DNA of 64,000 nt. Source: Methanomassiliicoccales archaeon RumEn M1. GTDB taxonomy: Archaea > Thermoplasmatota > Thermoplasmata > Methanomassiliicoccales > Methanomassiliicoccaceae. A program made the position numbers and the translations under genes. Position 1 is the first letter of the stretch. Each line of letters opens with the position of its first letter. Below the pieces are notes generated by a model, which worked only from the letters and a program-made list of their open reading frames with translations, did not search any database and was not told the DNA's origin. The stretch covers positions 1-64,000 of the forward strand of contig LJKK01000143.1 in NCBI GenBank assembly GCA_001421185.1, written 5' to 3'. Of the stretch, positions 46,227 through 55,900 are shown one piece after another.

Positions 46227-47009
46227 TCAATTCCCACCCATGGCCTCCGCGCTCTGGGCCACGTCGCATGCGTCCCCGCTCTTCGAGACGAGGTCGGTCA
46301 TCAGTTCCCGCAGTCCGCTCAGGGCGGTCATCCCCTGCAGGGAGATGACATAATGGCCTCCCCGGCGCTCCTGGCGTATGTAGCCGACGTTCTCCAACGC
46401 CCGAAGGTGGAACTGCAGGTGGCCGGTACGGAGGTCTAGCTCCCGGCTGAGCTCCGTGAAGCCCATCCCGCCCTGCTCCAGCTTCATCAGGATCGAGACC
46501 CTGGTCGGATGGGACAGAGGGGTGAGCATCCTCGATACCTCCTGCGGGTCCAGGGGCGCCACGTCCTCCATCTCGTGGGGGAGCGAACCGATGCCCCGCT
46601 CGATCCTGCCCGCGACCTCGAATACGGTGATGACCTCTGAGACCAGCCCAAGGGCGTAGGCTCGACACTCGTCCACCTCGCAGTCGTCCGAACAGTTCTC
46701 GATGGTCCGTTCGAGGTCCCTGAGGATGTCCAGCGTCCTTTCGTGATCATCCTGCAGGTATGCCATGCCGGCAGACTCGACCTTGCTGACTATGCTTTTC
46801 GTGCAGAATCTCCGTTTCGAGCAGTGGAGGATGTCGTTCATGCATTCGACCCTATGGGCGACGTCGTGCCGCCCATATTCGGAAACGACCTTCTGGACCT
46901 CTCGCAGGACCCGGCGCTTGTACTCCTCCCTTCCAATGCCGCCGCCTGCCCTGATTAGGATGTCCATGCTCCTTTCCAATCGCTCCAGACGTCCCGCGAT
47001 CTCATTCAT
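46227..47009 (-). CDS. winged-helix regulator with N-terminal helical domain
   Basis: 260 aa, paralogue of the plus-strand gene at 26 kb. The N-terminal 170 residues are helical with several cysteines (VECMNDILHCSKRRFCTK, NCSDDCEVDECRAY). The C-terminal ArsR-like winged helix has LSHPTRVSILMKLEQGGMGFTELS and LRTGHLQFHLRALENVGYI. The cysteine cluster suggests a metal or redox sensor. ATG 47009 lies about 25 nt from a TATA block; the upstream in-frame GTG 47018 is an alternative. Confidence 0.8.
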   Translation of the reverse strand: MNEIAGRLERLERSMDILIRAGGGIGREEYKRRVLREVQKVVSEYGRHDVAHRVECMNDILHCSKRRFCTKSIVSKVESAGMAYLQDDHERTLDILRDLERTIENCSDDCEVDECRAYALGLVSEVITVFEVAGRIERGIGSLPHEMEDVAPLDPQEVSRMLTPLSHPTRVSILMKLEQGGMGFTELSRELDLRTGHLQFHLRALENVGYIRQERRGGHYVISLQGMTALSGLRELMTDLVSKSGDACDVAQSAEAMGGN

Positions 47010-47017
47010 GTCGACCA

Positions 47018-47041
47018 CTGTAATACTCTAATATTATAATA
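47018..47041 (-). promoter_or_regulatory. promoter of the 47 kb regulator with AGTATTAC element
   Basis: On the minus strand, TATATTATAATATTAG is followed by AGTATTAC just before the start codon. The same AGTATTAC lies at the paralogous gene at 26 kb. Confidence 0.5.
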
Positions 47042-47197
47042 TACCATATGTGTATTAACAATTCCCCTTGGCGAAAGGCGAGATCGCCCAAGGGGTCGTG
47101 GCCAACGGGGACGAGCAACGGCCGAAGGCCGTTCGCTCCATTGCGACACGACGCGCCCTCCTCCTTTTATCGGGAGAGAGCGTCGCCCTACGCATCC

Positions 47198-47755
47198 ATG
47201 TGCGATGAGCGTCTGCGAAGGGTCACCGTGGGCGAGCTCAGGCCGATCGACTCCCCCATAGTCCTGATGGAGCACGATCCCCGATGGGCCCATCTGTTCG
47301 AGCGGGAGGCCGACCGCATAAGGGCCTCGCTGGGGCCGAGGGTGTTACTGCTGGAGCATGTGGGCTCCACCTCGGTGCCGGGGCTGTGCGCCAAGCCGAT
47401 AATAGACATCCTGCTGGTGGTGGCCGACTCATCCCACGAGCCGTCCTACGTCCCGTCGCTACAGGCCGCTGGATATGTACTTCGGATACGGGAGCCCGAC
47501 TGGTTCGAGCACCGCATGTTCAAGGGGCCCGATGTCGACATCAATCTGCATGTGTTCAGCGAGGGGGCGTCAGAGACCGGAAGGATGCTGCGCTTCCGCG
47601 ACCGCCTTCGATCGGACGAGGCCGACAGGGAGCTGTATGCTAGGACCAAGAGGGCCCTTGCCCAGCGTACATGGCGGCACGTCCAGGCCTACGCGGACGC
47701 CAAGGCCGCGATCGTCCAGGAGATCATGGGAAGGGCGGATGCCGCCGAGGAATGA
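47198..47755 (+). CDS. GrpB/UPF0157 family nucleotidyltransferase-fold protein
   Basis: 185 aa with the GrpB pattern: VLMEHDPRWAHLFEREADRIRASLG, LEHVGSTSVPGLCAKPIIDILLVV (the nucleotidyltransferase-like GS...D.D core) and YVLRIREPDWFEHRMFKGP, DINLHVFSEGA. The function is not established. ATG 47198 lies about 30 nt from TTTTAT near 47166, giving a leaderless message; a longer reading from 47048 is unlikely. Confidence 0.9.
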   Translation: MCDERLRRVTVGELRPIDSPIVLMEHDPRWAHLFEREADRIRASLGPRVLLLEHVGSTSVPGLCAKPIIDILLVVADSSHEPSYVPSLQAAGYVLRIREPDWFEHRMFKGPDVDINLHVFSEGASETGRMLRFRDRLRSDEADRELYARTKRALAQRTWRHVQAYADAKAAIVQEIMGRADAAEE

Positions 47756-47832
47756 CGGCCGGTCGTCGCTCTCGTCATCGGGCCGAATCGATGCGAGCCT
47801 CGCCCGTGGACGACGATGGCCCCCACCTACTA

Positions 47833-48354
47833 TCATCGCTCCTTCGACCACATGGCGGCGTCGATATGTCCGTCGATGAGCGCATCGAAGGGCAGCCTCT
47901 TCGTCCACCCCATCCTCTCAAGTACGCCCATGAACCCGACGCCGATCAGCCGAGGGCTGCCAAGCTGGCGATGTAGTGACTCCACCTCCTCCACCGGCCG
48001 CCCGATCTTGGGCATGGCCAGGCCGCCCAGGACCACCAGTGCGTCGGCCTGCTGCAGCATCATCTTCTCGGCCCCCACCGTGAAGCCCACGCCCTCCGCC
48101 CACCGCATGGGCCGCGCCTCGGCAGGGTCCGCCAGGGGAACGAACGATAGCTGGAACCCTCGTTTCCTCACCGCCAGGGCCAATAGCTCGGCGATGGGAA
48201 GGCATCCTCCCACCGAACCGGTGAACGCTATCCTCGAGCCGTCGGGCAGGTCGGCCACGCTCTCCCTGAACAGCCCGGTCAGGCCGGGCAGCCCGCTCCT
48301 CCTCTCACCGCTCTCCATGCCTGCCGTATCGGCGAAGGTGTAGAAGGAGTTCAT
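47833..48354 (-). CDS. DUF2124-like methanogen protein
   Basis: 173 aa with a Rossmann-like layout: RIAFTGSVGGCLPIAELLALAV near residue 38, GFTVGAEKMMLQQADALVVLGGLAMP near 95, and LIGVGFMGVLERMGW near 140. It resembles DUF2124, a family largely limited to methanogens, of unknown function. The ATG at 48354 (MNSFYTFADTAG) is chosen because a TATA element lies about 36 nt upstream, shared with the divergent zinc-finger gene. Confidence 0.65.
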   Translation of the reverse strand: MNSFYTFADTAGMESGERRSGLPGLTGLFRESVADLPDGSRIAFTGSVGGCLPIAELLALAVRKRGFQLSFVPLADPAEARPMRWAEGVGFTVGAEKMMLQQADALVVLGGLAMPKIGRPVEEVESLHRQLGSPRLIGVGFMGVLERMGWTKRLPFDALIDGHIDAAMWSKER

Positions 48355-48384
48355 CGTTGAGCCATGCGACGAACGCCGACGTCG

Positions 48385-48394
48385 CATATTTATG
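48385..48394. promoter_or_regulatory. shared TATA element between DUF2124 and zinc-finger genes
   Basis: CATATTTATG reads as a TATA box on either strand and lies about 35 nt from both start codons (48354 minus, 48425 plus), the only AT-rich block in the 70-bp spacer. Confidence 0.5.
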
Positions 48395-48424
48395 GGGCCG
48401 GCTCCAAGATGTCGGTCGGTCAGC

Positions 48425-48805
48425 ATGAAGGTGATCTGCCCGATATGCAACGATGAACTGGAGGGGGAGGGGGAGAACGATCTCAGCCTCGATCTGCAGC
48501 AGCACTTCGCGTCCCGCCATGGCTATACCGGCCTGTGCGACCTGAGGGGCGGCGCTGAAGGAGCCCCATGCAAGAGGTCGGAGAGCGGCGATCTGGCCGA
48601 CCTCCCATATGATGAGCGGTTGATCAGGGAGGGCCATTCTCGAGAGGCGGCGGTGCGTCCGGGAGAGGACGTGATGCAGTCGGTCCGCTGTCCTCTATGC
48701 GGCACGACGGTGTTCGGCCACGCCTTCGATGATCTCTCGTACGGCCTGGCGAAGCATCTGAACTACGAGCATCGCGTCAAGGTCAGCACGCTGGGGAAAG
48801 GTTGA
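48425..48805 (+). CDS. double C2H2 zinc-finger protein
   Basis: 126 aa with two zinc-finger units: CPICNDELE with HFASRH near residue 5-31, and CPLCGTTVF with HLNYEH near 90-115, both CxxC...HxxxxH. The middle 45 residues are acidic and unstructured. Single archaeal C2H2-type fingers are usually small regulators or RNA/DNA binders. Divergent from DUF2124 with a shared TATA element. Confidence 0.72.
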   Translation: MKVICPICNDELEGEGENDLSLDLQQHFASRHGYTGLCDLRGGAEGAPCKRSESGDLADLPYDERLIREGHSREAAVRPGEDVMQSVRCPLCGTTVFGHAFDDLSYGLAKHLNYEHRVKVSTLGKG

Positions 48806-48920
48806 CGTGCCTGCCTGGATGGACCTACGAACTTAACATCCATCGGTACTGGACGACTTGGATGCTAGGTTGGAGCGATGCATCCACCGTAGAAAACGAT
48901 ATACTCTAACAGGGCGATGC

Positions 48921-48932
48921 CTCCTTAAGGAG
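48921..48932. promoter_or_regulatory. 12-bp palindrome in the flavodoxin leader
   Basis: CTCCTTAAGGAG is a perfect palindrome at the expected transcription start for a TATA-like GATATACTC near 48899. It may be an operator or a simple leader hairpin. Confidence 0.35.
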
Positions 48933-48953
48933 TTATTCAGGAGGAATTATAGG

Positions 48954-49382
48954 ATGAAGGCATTGGTAGTCTACGACTCCGCGAACGGGGACGCTGACAA
49001 GGTCGCCGAAGCGATGTGCTCGGGAATGAAGCAGATGGGCATTGCCGCGGAGTGCAAGCCCGCGGGGTCGGTCACTCCGGGGGACATCCAGGGCGCGGAG
49101 GTGCTGATAGTTGGCAGCCCCAACGGCTTCCTGGCCGGAAGGAAGGCGCTCAAGGCCATCAAGGGCGCGGCCGGCAAGAGCGGGATCAAGGGATTCGCGT
49201 TCGAGACCCGAATGCCCAACGCCGCTCCGGGGTCGGTGGAGAAGATCGCCGCGGCCATGAAGGCCAGCGGGATCGAGCTGCTCGACACGACGTATTTCAC
49301 GCTGAACGCTAACAAGGCCCTCATGGACGGGGAGAAGGACATGGCCGTGGCCTTCGGGAGGGGCCTGCCGAACCGGCTCTGA
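48954..49382 (+). CDS. flavodoxin
   Basis: 142-aa flavodoxin-fold protein carrying FMN. The phosphate-binding loop region is VVYDSANGDADKVAEAM near residue 6, and VLIVGSPNGFLAGRKALKAI near 50 forms the second loop. The typical T/S-x-T-G-N motif is altered to SANGDAD. An excellent ribosome site (AGGAGG) precedes ATG 48954. It abuts the convergent MFS gene. Confidence 0.85.
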   Translation: MKALVVYDSANGDADKVAEAMCSGMKQMGIAAECKPAGSVTPGDIQGAEVLIVGSPNGFLAGRKALKAIKGAAGKSGIKGFAFETRMPNAAPGSVEKIAAAMKASGIELLDTTYFTLNANKALMDGEKDMAVAFGRGLPNRL

Positions 49383-50705
49383 TCATTGCCCGGCCGCCTG
49401 TTCGTCCTCTGACGCTTCGCGTTCCATGTCGATCTTCGACAGCATCATCAGCCCTACGACCATGAATAGCGAGGCGAGGACGAACAGGGATTGATATCCC
49501 ATGTACTGACCCACGAAGCCGCCTATCATGGCCCCGGTGATGATGGCCATCCCCTGCATGGAGGTGTACATGCCGGTGGACTCCGCCCGGAACCCGGGGC
49601 GCGCGATCTTGGCCACCATGTGGTTGCCGGCCACCGAGATGTTGGCCCAGAAGAAGCCCATCAGGCCGTGGAGGACGCAGAACGCCGCCACCGTCTCCCA
49701 CCGTCCAAGGGAGAACATGGTGACGGTGAAGGCCAAGGGGAACAGTATGATGCGGGCCGTGACCGAGGCGGCATAGGTCCTCTTGCTCCCGAACGTCGTC
49801 GCCCATCGACCTGCCGATGAGTACGTCAAAGCGGATGCCAGGCTGGCCGCCACATAGATCATGAACACCTCCCAGCTTAACAGGCCGACGTACTGCTTGA
49901 GGAACACCGGGAACGCCACGAAGAAGGTGTGGGAGCCGGTGAAGATGATGAACGTGCATGCGTAGTATCGTCGCAGCTCGGAGGGAAAGTTCTCTGCCTG
50001 GATGCTCTTGGAGGTCAGCCGCAGCACATGGGCCACCCGGTGCGGGAGATACCGGGCCTTCTCGGCGATCATCAGGGGTATGTCCAGCAGAGGTCCGTCC
50101 AGGATCCGGCGGTCGAGCTTGAAGTGGGGCTCCGGGACCCAGCGATAGGCCAGGACCATCGATAGTGTGGACAGGGCCGCGCCCACCAGGAAGAGCGCGC
50201 GCATGGCGAACTCTCCCTCGCCGGTCTCGAAGGACGACAGCCATATCGTCCCGAGTATCAGTCCGGCCACCCATCCGATCCCTCCCACCTTGGAGAAATC
50301 ACCGAGCCGTTGGGCCCACTCCGACCGTTTGAACGATTCCAGGACCAGGACCGTGCCCACCGGGGCCGCCGCGCTGGACAGCGCGCCCATCATCAGGTTG
50401 GCGAACAGGTAGCTGTTCATGGTGGTGGCCAGCCCCATCATCAGAAGGGTGAGGGCCAGCCCCCCGAACCCTATGAGGATGAACACCCTCCTCTTCTTGA
50501 CCATGTCGGAGAGGTTCCCCCAAATGATGTTCGACGGGACCGATGCCAGCGATGAGAAGGCGGACACCAGTCCGACCTGGGTGAGGGGGCCTCCCAGCAC
50601 CTCGGTCACGAACAAGGGTATGAGCGGAGAGGTCGCCCCGCCCGCCATATTGTTGGGCAGGAACGAATAGTACCAACGTTCTTCCTCGCCCTGCTCCCGC
50701 CCCAT
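49383..50705 (-). CDS. major facilitator superfamily transporter
   Basis: 440 aa with about 12 hydrophobic segments and an MFS motif A-like loop (GNLSDMVKKRRVFILIGFGG) after the second helix. Two similar halves are separated by a central loop (LDRRILDGPLLDIPLMIAEKARYLPHR). Late segments include VTMFSLGRWETVAAFCVLHGLMGFFWANI. The substrate is unknown; multidrug or sugar efflux-type sequences look similar. Confidence 0.88.
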   Translation of the reverse strand: MGREQGEEERWYYSFLPNNMAGGATSPLIPLFVTEVLGGPLTQVGLVSAFSSLASVPSNIIWGNLSDMVKKRRVFILIGFGGLALTLLMMGLATTMNSYLFANLMMGALSSAAAPVGTVLVLESFKRSEWAQRLGDFSKVGGIGWVAGLILGTIWLSSFETGEGEFAMRALFLVGAALSTLSMVLAYRWVPEPHFKLDRRILDGPLLDIPLMIAEKARYLPHRVAHVLRLTSKSIQAENFPSELRRYYACTFIIFTGSHTFFVAFPVFLKQYVGLLSWEVFMIYVAASLASALTYSSAGRWATTFGSKRTYAASVTARIILFPLAFTVTMFSLGRWETVAAFCVLHGLMGFFWANISVAGNHMVAKIARPGFRAESTGMYTSMQGMAIITGAMIGGFVGQYMGYQSLFVLASLFMVVGLMMLSKIDMEREASEDEQAAGQ

Positions 50706-50774
50706 CCCGCCGCACCTGCCAATGGAACTTGACCCAGGGCTATGAAGATTTCCATCATGGTCCCCGGAAAGATA

Positions 50775-51101
50775 TCAGAGCACGATGGCCAGGGCGATGG
50801 CCGCCAGGACGGCCAGCGATGCCAGCACGAAGCGCGGCTCGCGGTTCACGGCGAACACCAGGGCGGCGGCCACCACTCGGGCGAGGGGGGTGACGATCAG
50901 GAGAAGGATCCCCAGGCTGATGATGGCGACCGGCGAGCCGTTGATGACCTCCTCGGGAAGGCGGTCCAGGGGGATGCTGTCCACCGGGCCGGGGAACAGG
51001 ATGTACAGCAAGAGCCCGATGGCCATCACCGCCACGCTGAGGAGCATGCCGGCGCGCAGCACCATGCTCACATTGCGGTCCAAGCGCTCCTCGGTCCTCA
51101 T
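50775..51101 (-). CDS. DUF1634 membrane protein
   Basis: 108 aa with three hydrophobic segments (MVLRAGMLLSVAVMAIGLLLYIL, VAIISLGILLLIVTPLARVVAAALVF, and VLASLAVLAAIALAIVL). The LGILLLIVTPLARVV pattern fits DUF1634, which is often next to TauE/SafE permeases, as here. A GGGGTG ribosome site sits between the TauE stop and its ATG. Probably an accessory subunit of the sulfur-anion exporter. Confidence 0.82.
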   Translation of the reverse strand: MRTEERLDRNVSMVLRAGMLLSVAVMAIGLLLYILFPGPVDSIPLDRLPEEVINGSPVAIISLGILLLIVTPLARVVAAALVFAVNREPRFVLASLAVLAAIALAIVL

Positions 51102-51111
51102 CAGGCACCCC

Positions 51112-51934
51112 CTATCCCAAGGCCTCCAGCACCATGAGGGCCGAGATGGCGATCAGCACGATGGCAAAGTACTGCCGGAGCGTCCTTCCGGCGGCCCGCC
51201 TGACCAGCATGGGGCCGATGTTCGCGCCCGCGAAGACCCCCCAGGGCCACGGTGGCCGCCAGCACCGGCGGGACCAGCCCGTTCACGTACAGGACCGACG
51301 CCCCGGCCACCGCCGTCACGCCGATCATGAAATTGCTGGTGGCCGTGGCCGCTCTCATGGGGACGCCCATCCATACGTTCATGGCTGGCACCTTGACGAT
51401 GCCTCCGCCCACGCCCAGCATTCCCGACATGTTCCCCGCGGCGAAACTGGCCAGCAGGCCACGGCGAAGGTTGTGGACCCGGTACTCGACCTTCTCGCCC
51501 GTCCGGGGGTCCACGTAGGACGAGTCAAGAAAACGGCAGAACTCCTCGCGGCGGGCGTGCACTGTCACCTCCGGCTTCTTGAACATGTAGTAGGCGCTGT
51601 ACAGCAGGACGGCGGCGAAGGCCAGGGCCAGGATGTCCTGGTCGAGGTACACCGCCAGGAGCGCCCCCGCGATGGAACCTATCGTGGTGGCCGGCTCCAT
51701 CAGCATGCCCAGGCGTATGTTCACCAGTCCCTGGCTCACGTACCGGCCGGCCGCCCCGGTGGAGGACGCAATGACGCCGATCAGGCTGGCCCCTATGGCG
51801 TCCTTCATGTCGAACCCCAGGGCCAGGGTCAGCAACGGAATGATGATGATGCCTCCGCCTAGGCCGAACATCGAGCCGATGATGCCCGCGAATGCTGACG
51901 CCAGCAGCACACCGGCGGTGAGCAGGAGGTCCAC
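51112..51934 (-). CDS. TauE/SafE-family sulfite or organosulfonate exporter (one frameshift)
   Basis: 273-aa permease with duplicated halves, each carrying the G-x-G-GG motif (GSMFGLGGGIIIIPLL near residue 20, GMLGVGGGIVKVP near 170). It exports sulfite, sulfonates or similar anions. The GTG at 51934 starts the frame. A six-C run at 51237-51242 on the plus strand breaks the frame; removing one base restores ALGVFAGANIGPMLVRRAAG and a stop at 51112. DUF1634 follows 10 nt later. Confidence 0.87.
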
Positions 51935-52005
51935 GGGTCACCATGGCACTGGCGGTAGATAGTTCCTCCGGGAAGGTTTTTTTACCGCTGGGGTGATGGA
52001 CGGGC

Positions 52006-52854
52006 GTGAACATCGTCCTGGTCCGGTATGCCGAGGTGGGCCTCAAGTCGCCCGGGGTGCGGAGGCACTTCGAATCGATACTGCTCGATAACATGGAGGC
52101 TGCCCTGGCCAGGGAGCGCATCGAGGCGCTGATCAACTGCGAGGCAGGGCGCATCTACGTTCGCACCGACCGCATCGACGAGGCGGTGTCGGCGTTGGTC
52201 CATGTGTTCGGCGTGGCCTCGGTCAGCCCGGCCATCGAGTGCGGCTCCGACATGGAGGAGATGCAGAGCACGGCGGCGGAGATGTCACGCTCCATCCTCG
52301 GCCAGGGAGCGTCGTTCGCCGTCAAGGCCCGCAGGGAGGGAAGCCATCCCTACACCAGCATGGACGTGGGACGCGAGGTGGGTTCGGCGATCTTCCTGGC
52401 CAACGAGGACCGGGGGATCAGGGTCGACCTCACCCGGCCGGATGTCACCATCTACGTGGAGGTGAGGGGCAAGAGGGCCTTCATCTTCGACCGCTACATC
52501 CCCGGACCGGGGGGCCTGCCGCTCGGCAGCCAGGGAAAGGTGGTGGCCTCGGTGCACAGCGAACGAGATGCCCTGGCGGCCTGGATGCTCATGAAGCGCG
52601 GCTGCAAGGTGCTGGTGTGGGGCGACCACCACGCCGATGTCCTGGATAGCTGGGACCCCCGGCTGAAAAGACTGGAGAGCGACGCGCTCCAGTCGGCGCT
52701 GCGCACGTCCAAGGCCCTGGGAGTGGTGTTCGGTCACCGACTGGAGGACATCGACCTCACGTGCGCCGCCGAGGCCGGCGTCCCGGCGTTCTACCCCCTG
52801 ATAGGAATGACCGAGGCCGAGCTGTCGGAACGCCTCCAGGACATCAGGCGATGA
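52006..52854 (+). CDS. ThiI-like THUMP protein with degenerate PP-loop
   Basis: 282 aa. Residues 1-60 form the ThiI ferredoxin-like part (VLVRYAEVGLKSPGVRRHFE); the THUMP domain follows to about 165 (ASFAVKARREGSHPYTSMDVGREVG). The remainder resembles the ThiI adenylation domain but has SVHSERDALAAWMLMKRG where active ThiI has SGGxDSPVA. It ends FYPLIGMTEAE. Lack of the SGGxDS loop suggests tRNA binding without adenylation. Starts at GTG 52006 with a poly-T/TATA-like block near 51978. Confidence 0.83.
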   Translation: MNIVLVRYAEVGLKSPGVRRHFESILLDNMEAALARERIEALINCEAGRIYVRTDRIDEAVSALVHVFGVASVSPAIECGSDMEEMQSTAAEMSRSILGQGASFAVKARREGSHPYTSMDVGREVGSAIFLANEDRGIRVDLTRPDVTIYVEVRGKRAFIFDRYIPGPGGLPLGSQGKVVASVHSERDALAAWMLMKRGCKVLVWGDHHADVLDSWDPRLKRLESDALQSALRTSKALGVVFGHRLEDIDLTCAAEAGVPAFYPLIGMTEAELSERLQDIRR

Positions 52855-52967
52855 GCTCTCCTATCGCCTAGAATTAATTATTGTTCTCGGCTACAAACCT
52901 TAAAGACGCCCGATTGGTTCTCTTGCTCGAAATCCCGTGACGTCCTCGCACGGCCCCCCCGCGACGC

Positions 52968-55900
52968 ATGGCGACCTTCGTCGCCGCCCTTCTGTTATTC
53001 CTATCTCTGTCCCCGCTAGCGCCCCTGGCCCTGGCCGATCCGGGGCAGACGCCCGCCCATTCGCTGGACGAGCAGGGCAGCGCATGGGAGGGCCGCGGGA
53101 CGGGGTTCGTCCCCCCTCCTGACGAGGCCCGACAGGAGTACTACGGCCGAGGGGTGGCCCCGATGGCCAACGCGTACCTTCCGCCGTCGATCGACCTGTC
53201 CCAGGACCCGTGGTTCCCGGCGGTGGGGCACCAGGGCAGCCAGGGCAGCTGCGCGGCCTGGGCCCTGGCTTATTACTGCTATGGCTATCAGGAGGCCAGG
53301 GACAATGGTTGGACCGACGCCAAGACCAATCCGGAGCACCAGATCTCCCCCGCCTGGGGATACAACCGGGTGTCGGGCGGTCAGGACAAGGGCACCTGGA
53401 TGGAAGCGGTGGCCGACGCGCTGTGCGACTGGGGGGCGGCCACCATGGCCACCATGCCGTACGATGAGAGCGACTTTTGGTCCTGGGGCTCGGAGGAGGC
53501 GTTCAGGGAGGCGCCCCTCCATCGTCCCCAGGAGACGGTGTCGCTGGGCTACCAGGGCGACGCCACCATCGAGGAGGTGAAGGCCCTCATCGTCTCAGGG
53601 ATTCCAGTGACCTTCGCCATGACGTCGAGCAACATCAACCCCTTCCGCGACAACTACGTGCTGTCCAGCCGAGAGTACGCGGTGGGGGCGGCGGACCACG
53701 CCCAGACCCTGGTGGGGTACGACGACTCCATCGTCGAGGACGGGGAGCAGGGAGCGTTCAAGGTGGTGAACTCATGGGGCACCGGCTTCGGCGATAATGG
53801 CTTCTACTGGTTGACGTACGAGGCCATCAAGGAGATCGGCGCCTCGGGAAAGCTGTACTTGACCTACGTCGTGGACCGCCAGGACTACGAGCCCACCGCC
53901 TTGATGGTGTGGCACTTCGACGGCCCTCTCTATCAGAGCTCCCAGATCACCGTGCGCACCGAGGGCGGGGAGATCACGCCCAGGTACAACACGGGCGCTA
54001 ACGCCGCCAAGGTCCGCATGCCCTCCTTCATGCTGCTGGACGTCACCGACGAGTACGTCGGTCCGGGGCAGATGTTCACCCTCTCCATTAGCGTCGCGTG
54101 CACCATATCCTCGCTCCGAATGGAATATTACGACATGTACGTTCCAGGCCGCCCTTCCACCGTCTCGCCCATATCCTCCGATGTGCCGAGCTCCCGCACC
54201 GCATCGGTGCAGGCGCCGGCGTACGAGGCCCTGCCGCTCCACACCGCCTTGGACCTGGCCACGTCCCGCGTGACCACCGGCGGAACGTCCGCCTGGACGG
54301 CCGTGAGGTTCGACCCATCGGTGGGCGGGGCGGTCGCGCAGAGCGGGGACATAGCGTCCGGTACATCCTGGGTGAAGGCCATCGTGTCGGGCCCAGGAAC
54401 CCTCGAGTTCAATTGGGCGATCGATGCCATGGGATACGACGATACGTTGTCGGTGCATCTCGACGGCGTCAAGGTCGCCTCCATCGACGGCACCTCCGGC
54501 TGGCGGTCGAAGAGCGTGGACGTCCCGGCCGGGGAGCATGAGATATGCTGGTCATACGAGCGCCGGGGGGGCGGGCGGCGGGAGCGGGATGGTGGACGCC
54601 GTCACCTGGGCCATCGATGAACTTCGCATCGACGGCGACCATGAGCTCCTGGGGATGTCGGAACGGATGGGGTGGCCCGGGTCGGGGAGCGAGGACTCGC
54701 CCCTGATGATATCGAACATGACGATGCCCATGGGCGGCCTGTACATTGGGAACACGACCCTGCACCTGATCATATCCAACTGCATCCTGAGCGGAGCGGA
54801 CGGGGCGGCGGCGCATCTGTACAATGTGAGCAACGTGCGCTTCACCGGAAGCACGTTCGCCGATAACGGCATCGGCCTGCTGCTGGAGGGTTCCAGCGCG
54901 ATGGTCGACGGCAACAGGTTCATCGGCAACGGGATCGGCCTGGACATCGATGGGAGCGGGTCCGTGAGCGAGAACCTGTTCAGGGACAACGAAGGCTTCG
55001 CGGTGATCGCTCGCTCTTCCGGCTGGACCGTCCATCTCAATGCGTTCGTCGGGAACAATGGCGTCGGTGAGGGAGACGACGTCAGGGCCCAGGCCATGGA
55101 CCTGGGCGGCTCCGCGTGGAGCTGGGAAGGGCACGGGAACCATTGGTCCGATTGGACCACGGACCAGGACGGGGACTGGTTCAGCGACACGCCCTATGAC
55201 GTCGGCCATTCCGCCGACCAGCATCCGTTCTCGACGCCGTCCTCCGTTCCGCGAGCGTTCACGGCCGAGGTGGTCGGAGGCGTGACCCACCTCTCCTGGG
55301 ATGTGCCGGAGTTCGCCATGGCGGAACTGATCGGCTATGAGGTGGAGCGCACCGGTCCCGATGGCGTGACATCGAACATCCTAGCTGCCGAGGTCCGCGC
55401 CATGGAGGATGCGGTCTCCGAGACGGCCTCATACAGCTACCGCATCCGGGCGCTCACCGCCCTTGGGGCGGGGGATTGGAGCAGTCCGTTCGAGGTGTAC
55501 GTGCCGGACGTGACCCCGCCGTCGATCGGCATCGTGAGCCCGGCGGACGGCAAATGGACCGCCTCCGCGGCGGTCAGATGGGCCGGGAGCGACGACGGGG
55601 CCGGTATCGATCGCTACGAGATCAGTCTGGACGGCGGTGCGTTCGAGGACATGGGCCTTAGCGTGGCGAGAACGTTCACCGGGCTCGCCGAAGGGCGGCA
55701 CACCGTGACCGTCGTGGCGTATGATGGGGCGGGGAACAGGGCGGAATCGTCGGTAAGCTTCCGACTGGACCTCACCAAGCCGTCCATCACCATAGCGTCC
55801 CCGACCCCAGGGGTGATGGGCTCGTCCCACGTCGACATATCGATCAGGGCGTCGGACCAGGGCTCTGGCCTCTCGACCGTGACGGTCCAGCTGGACGGCG

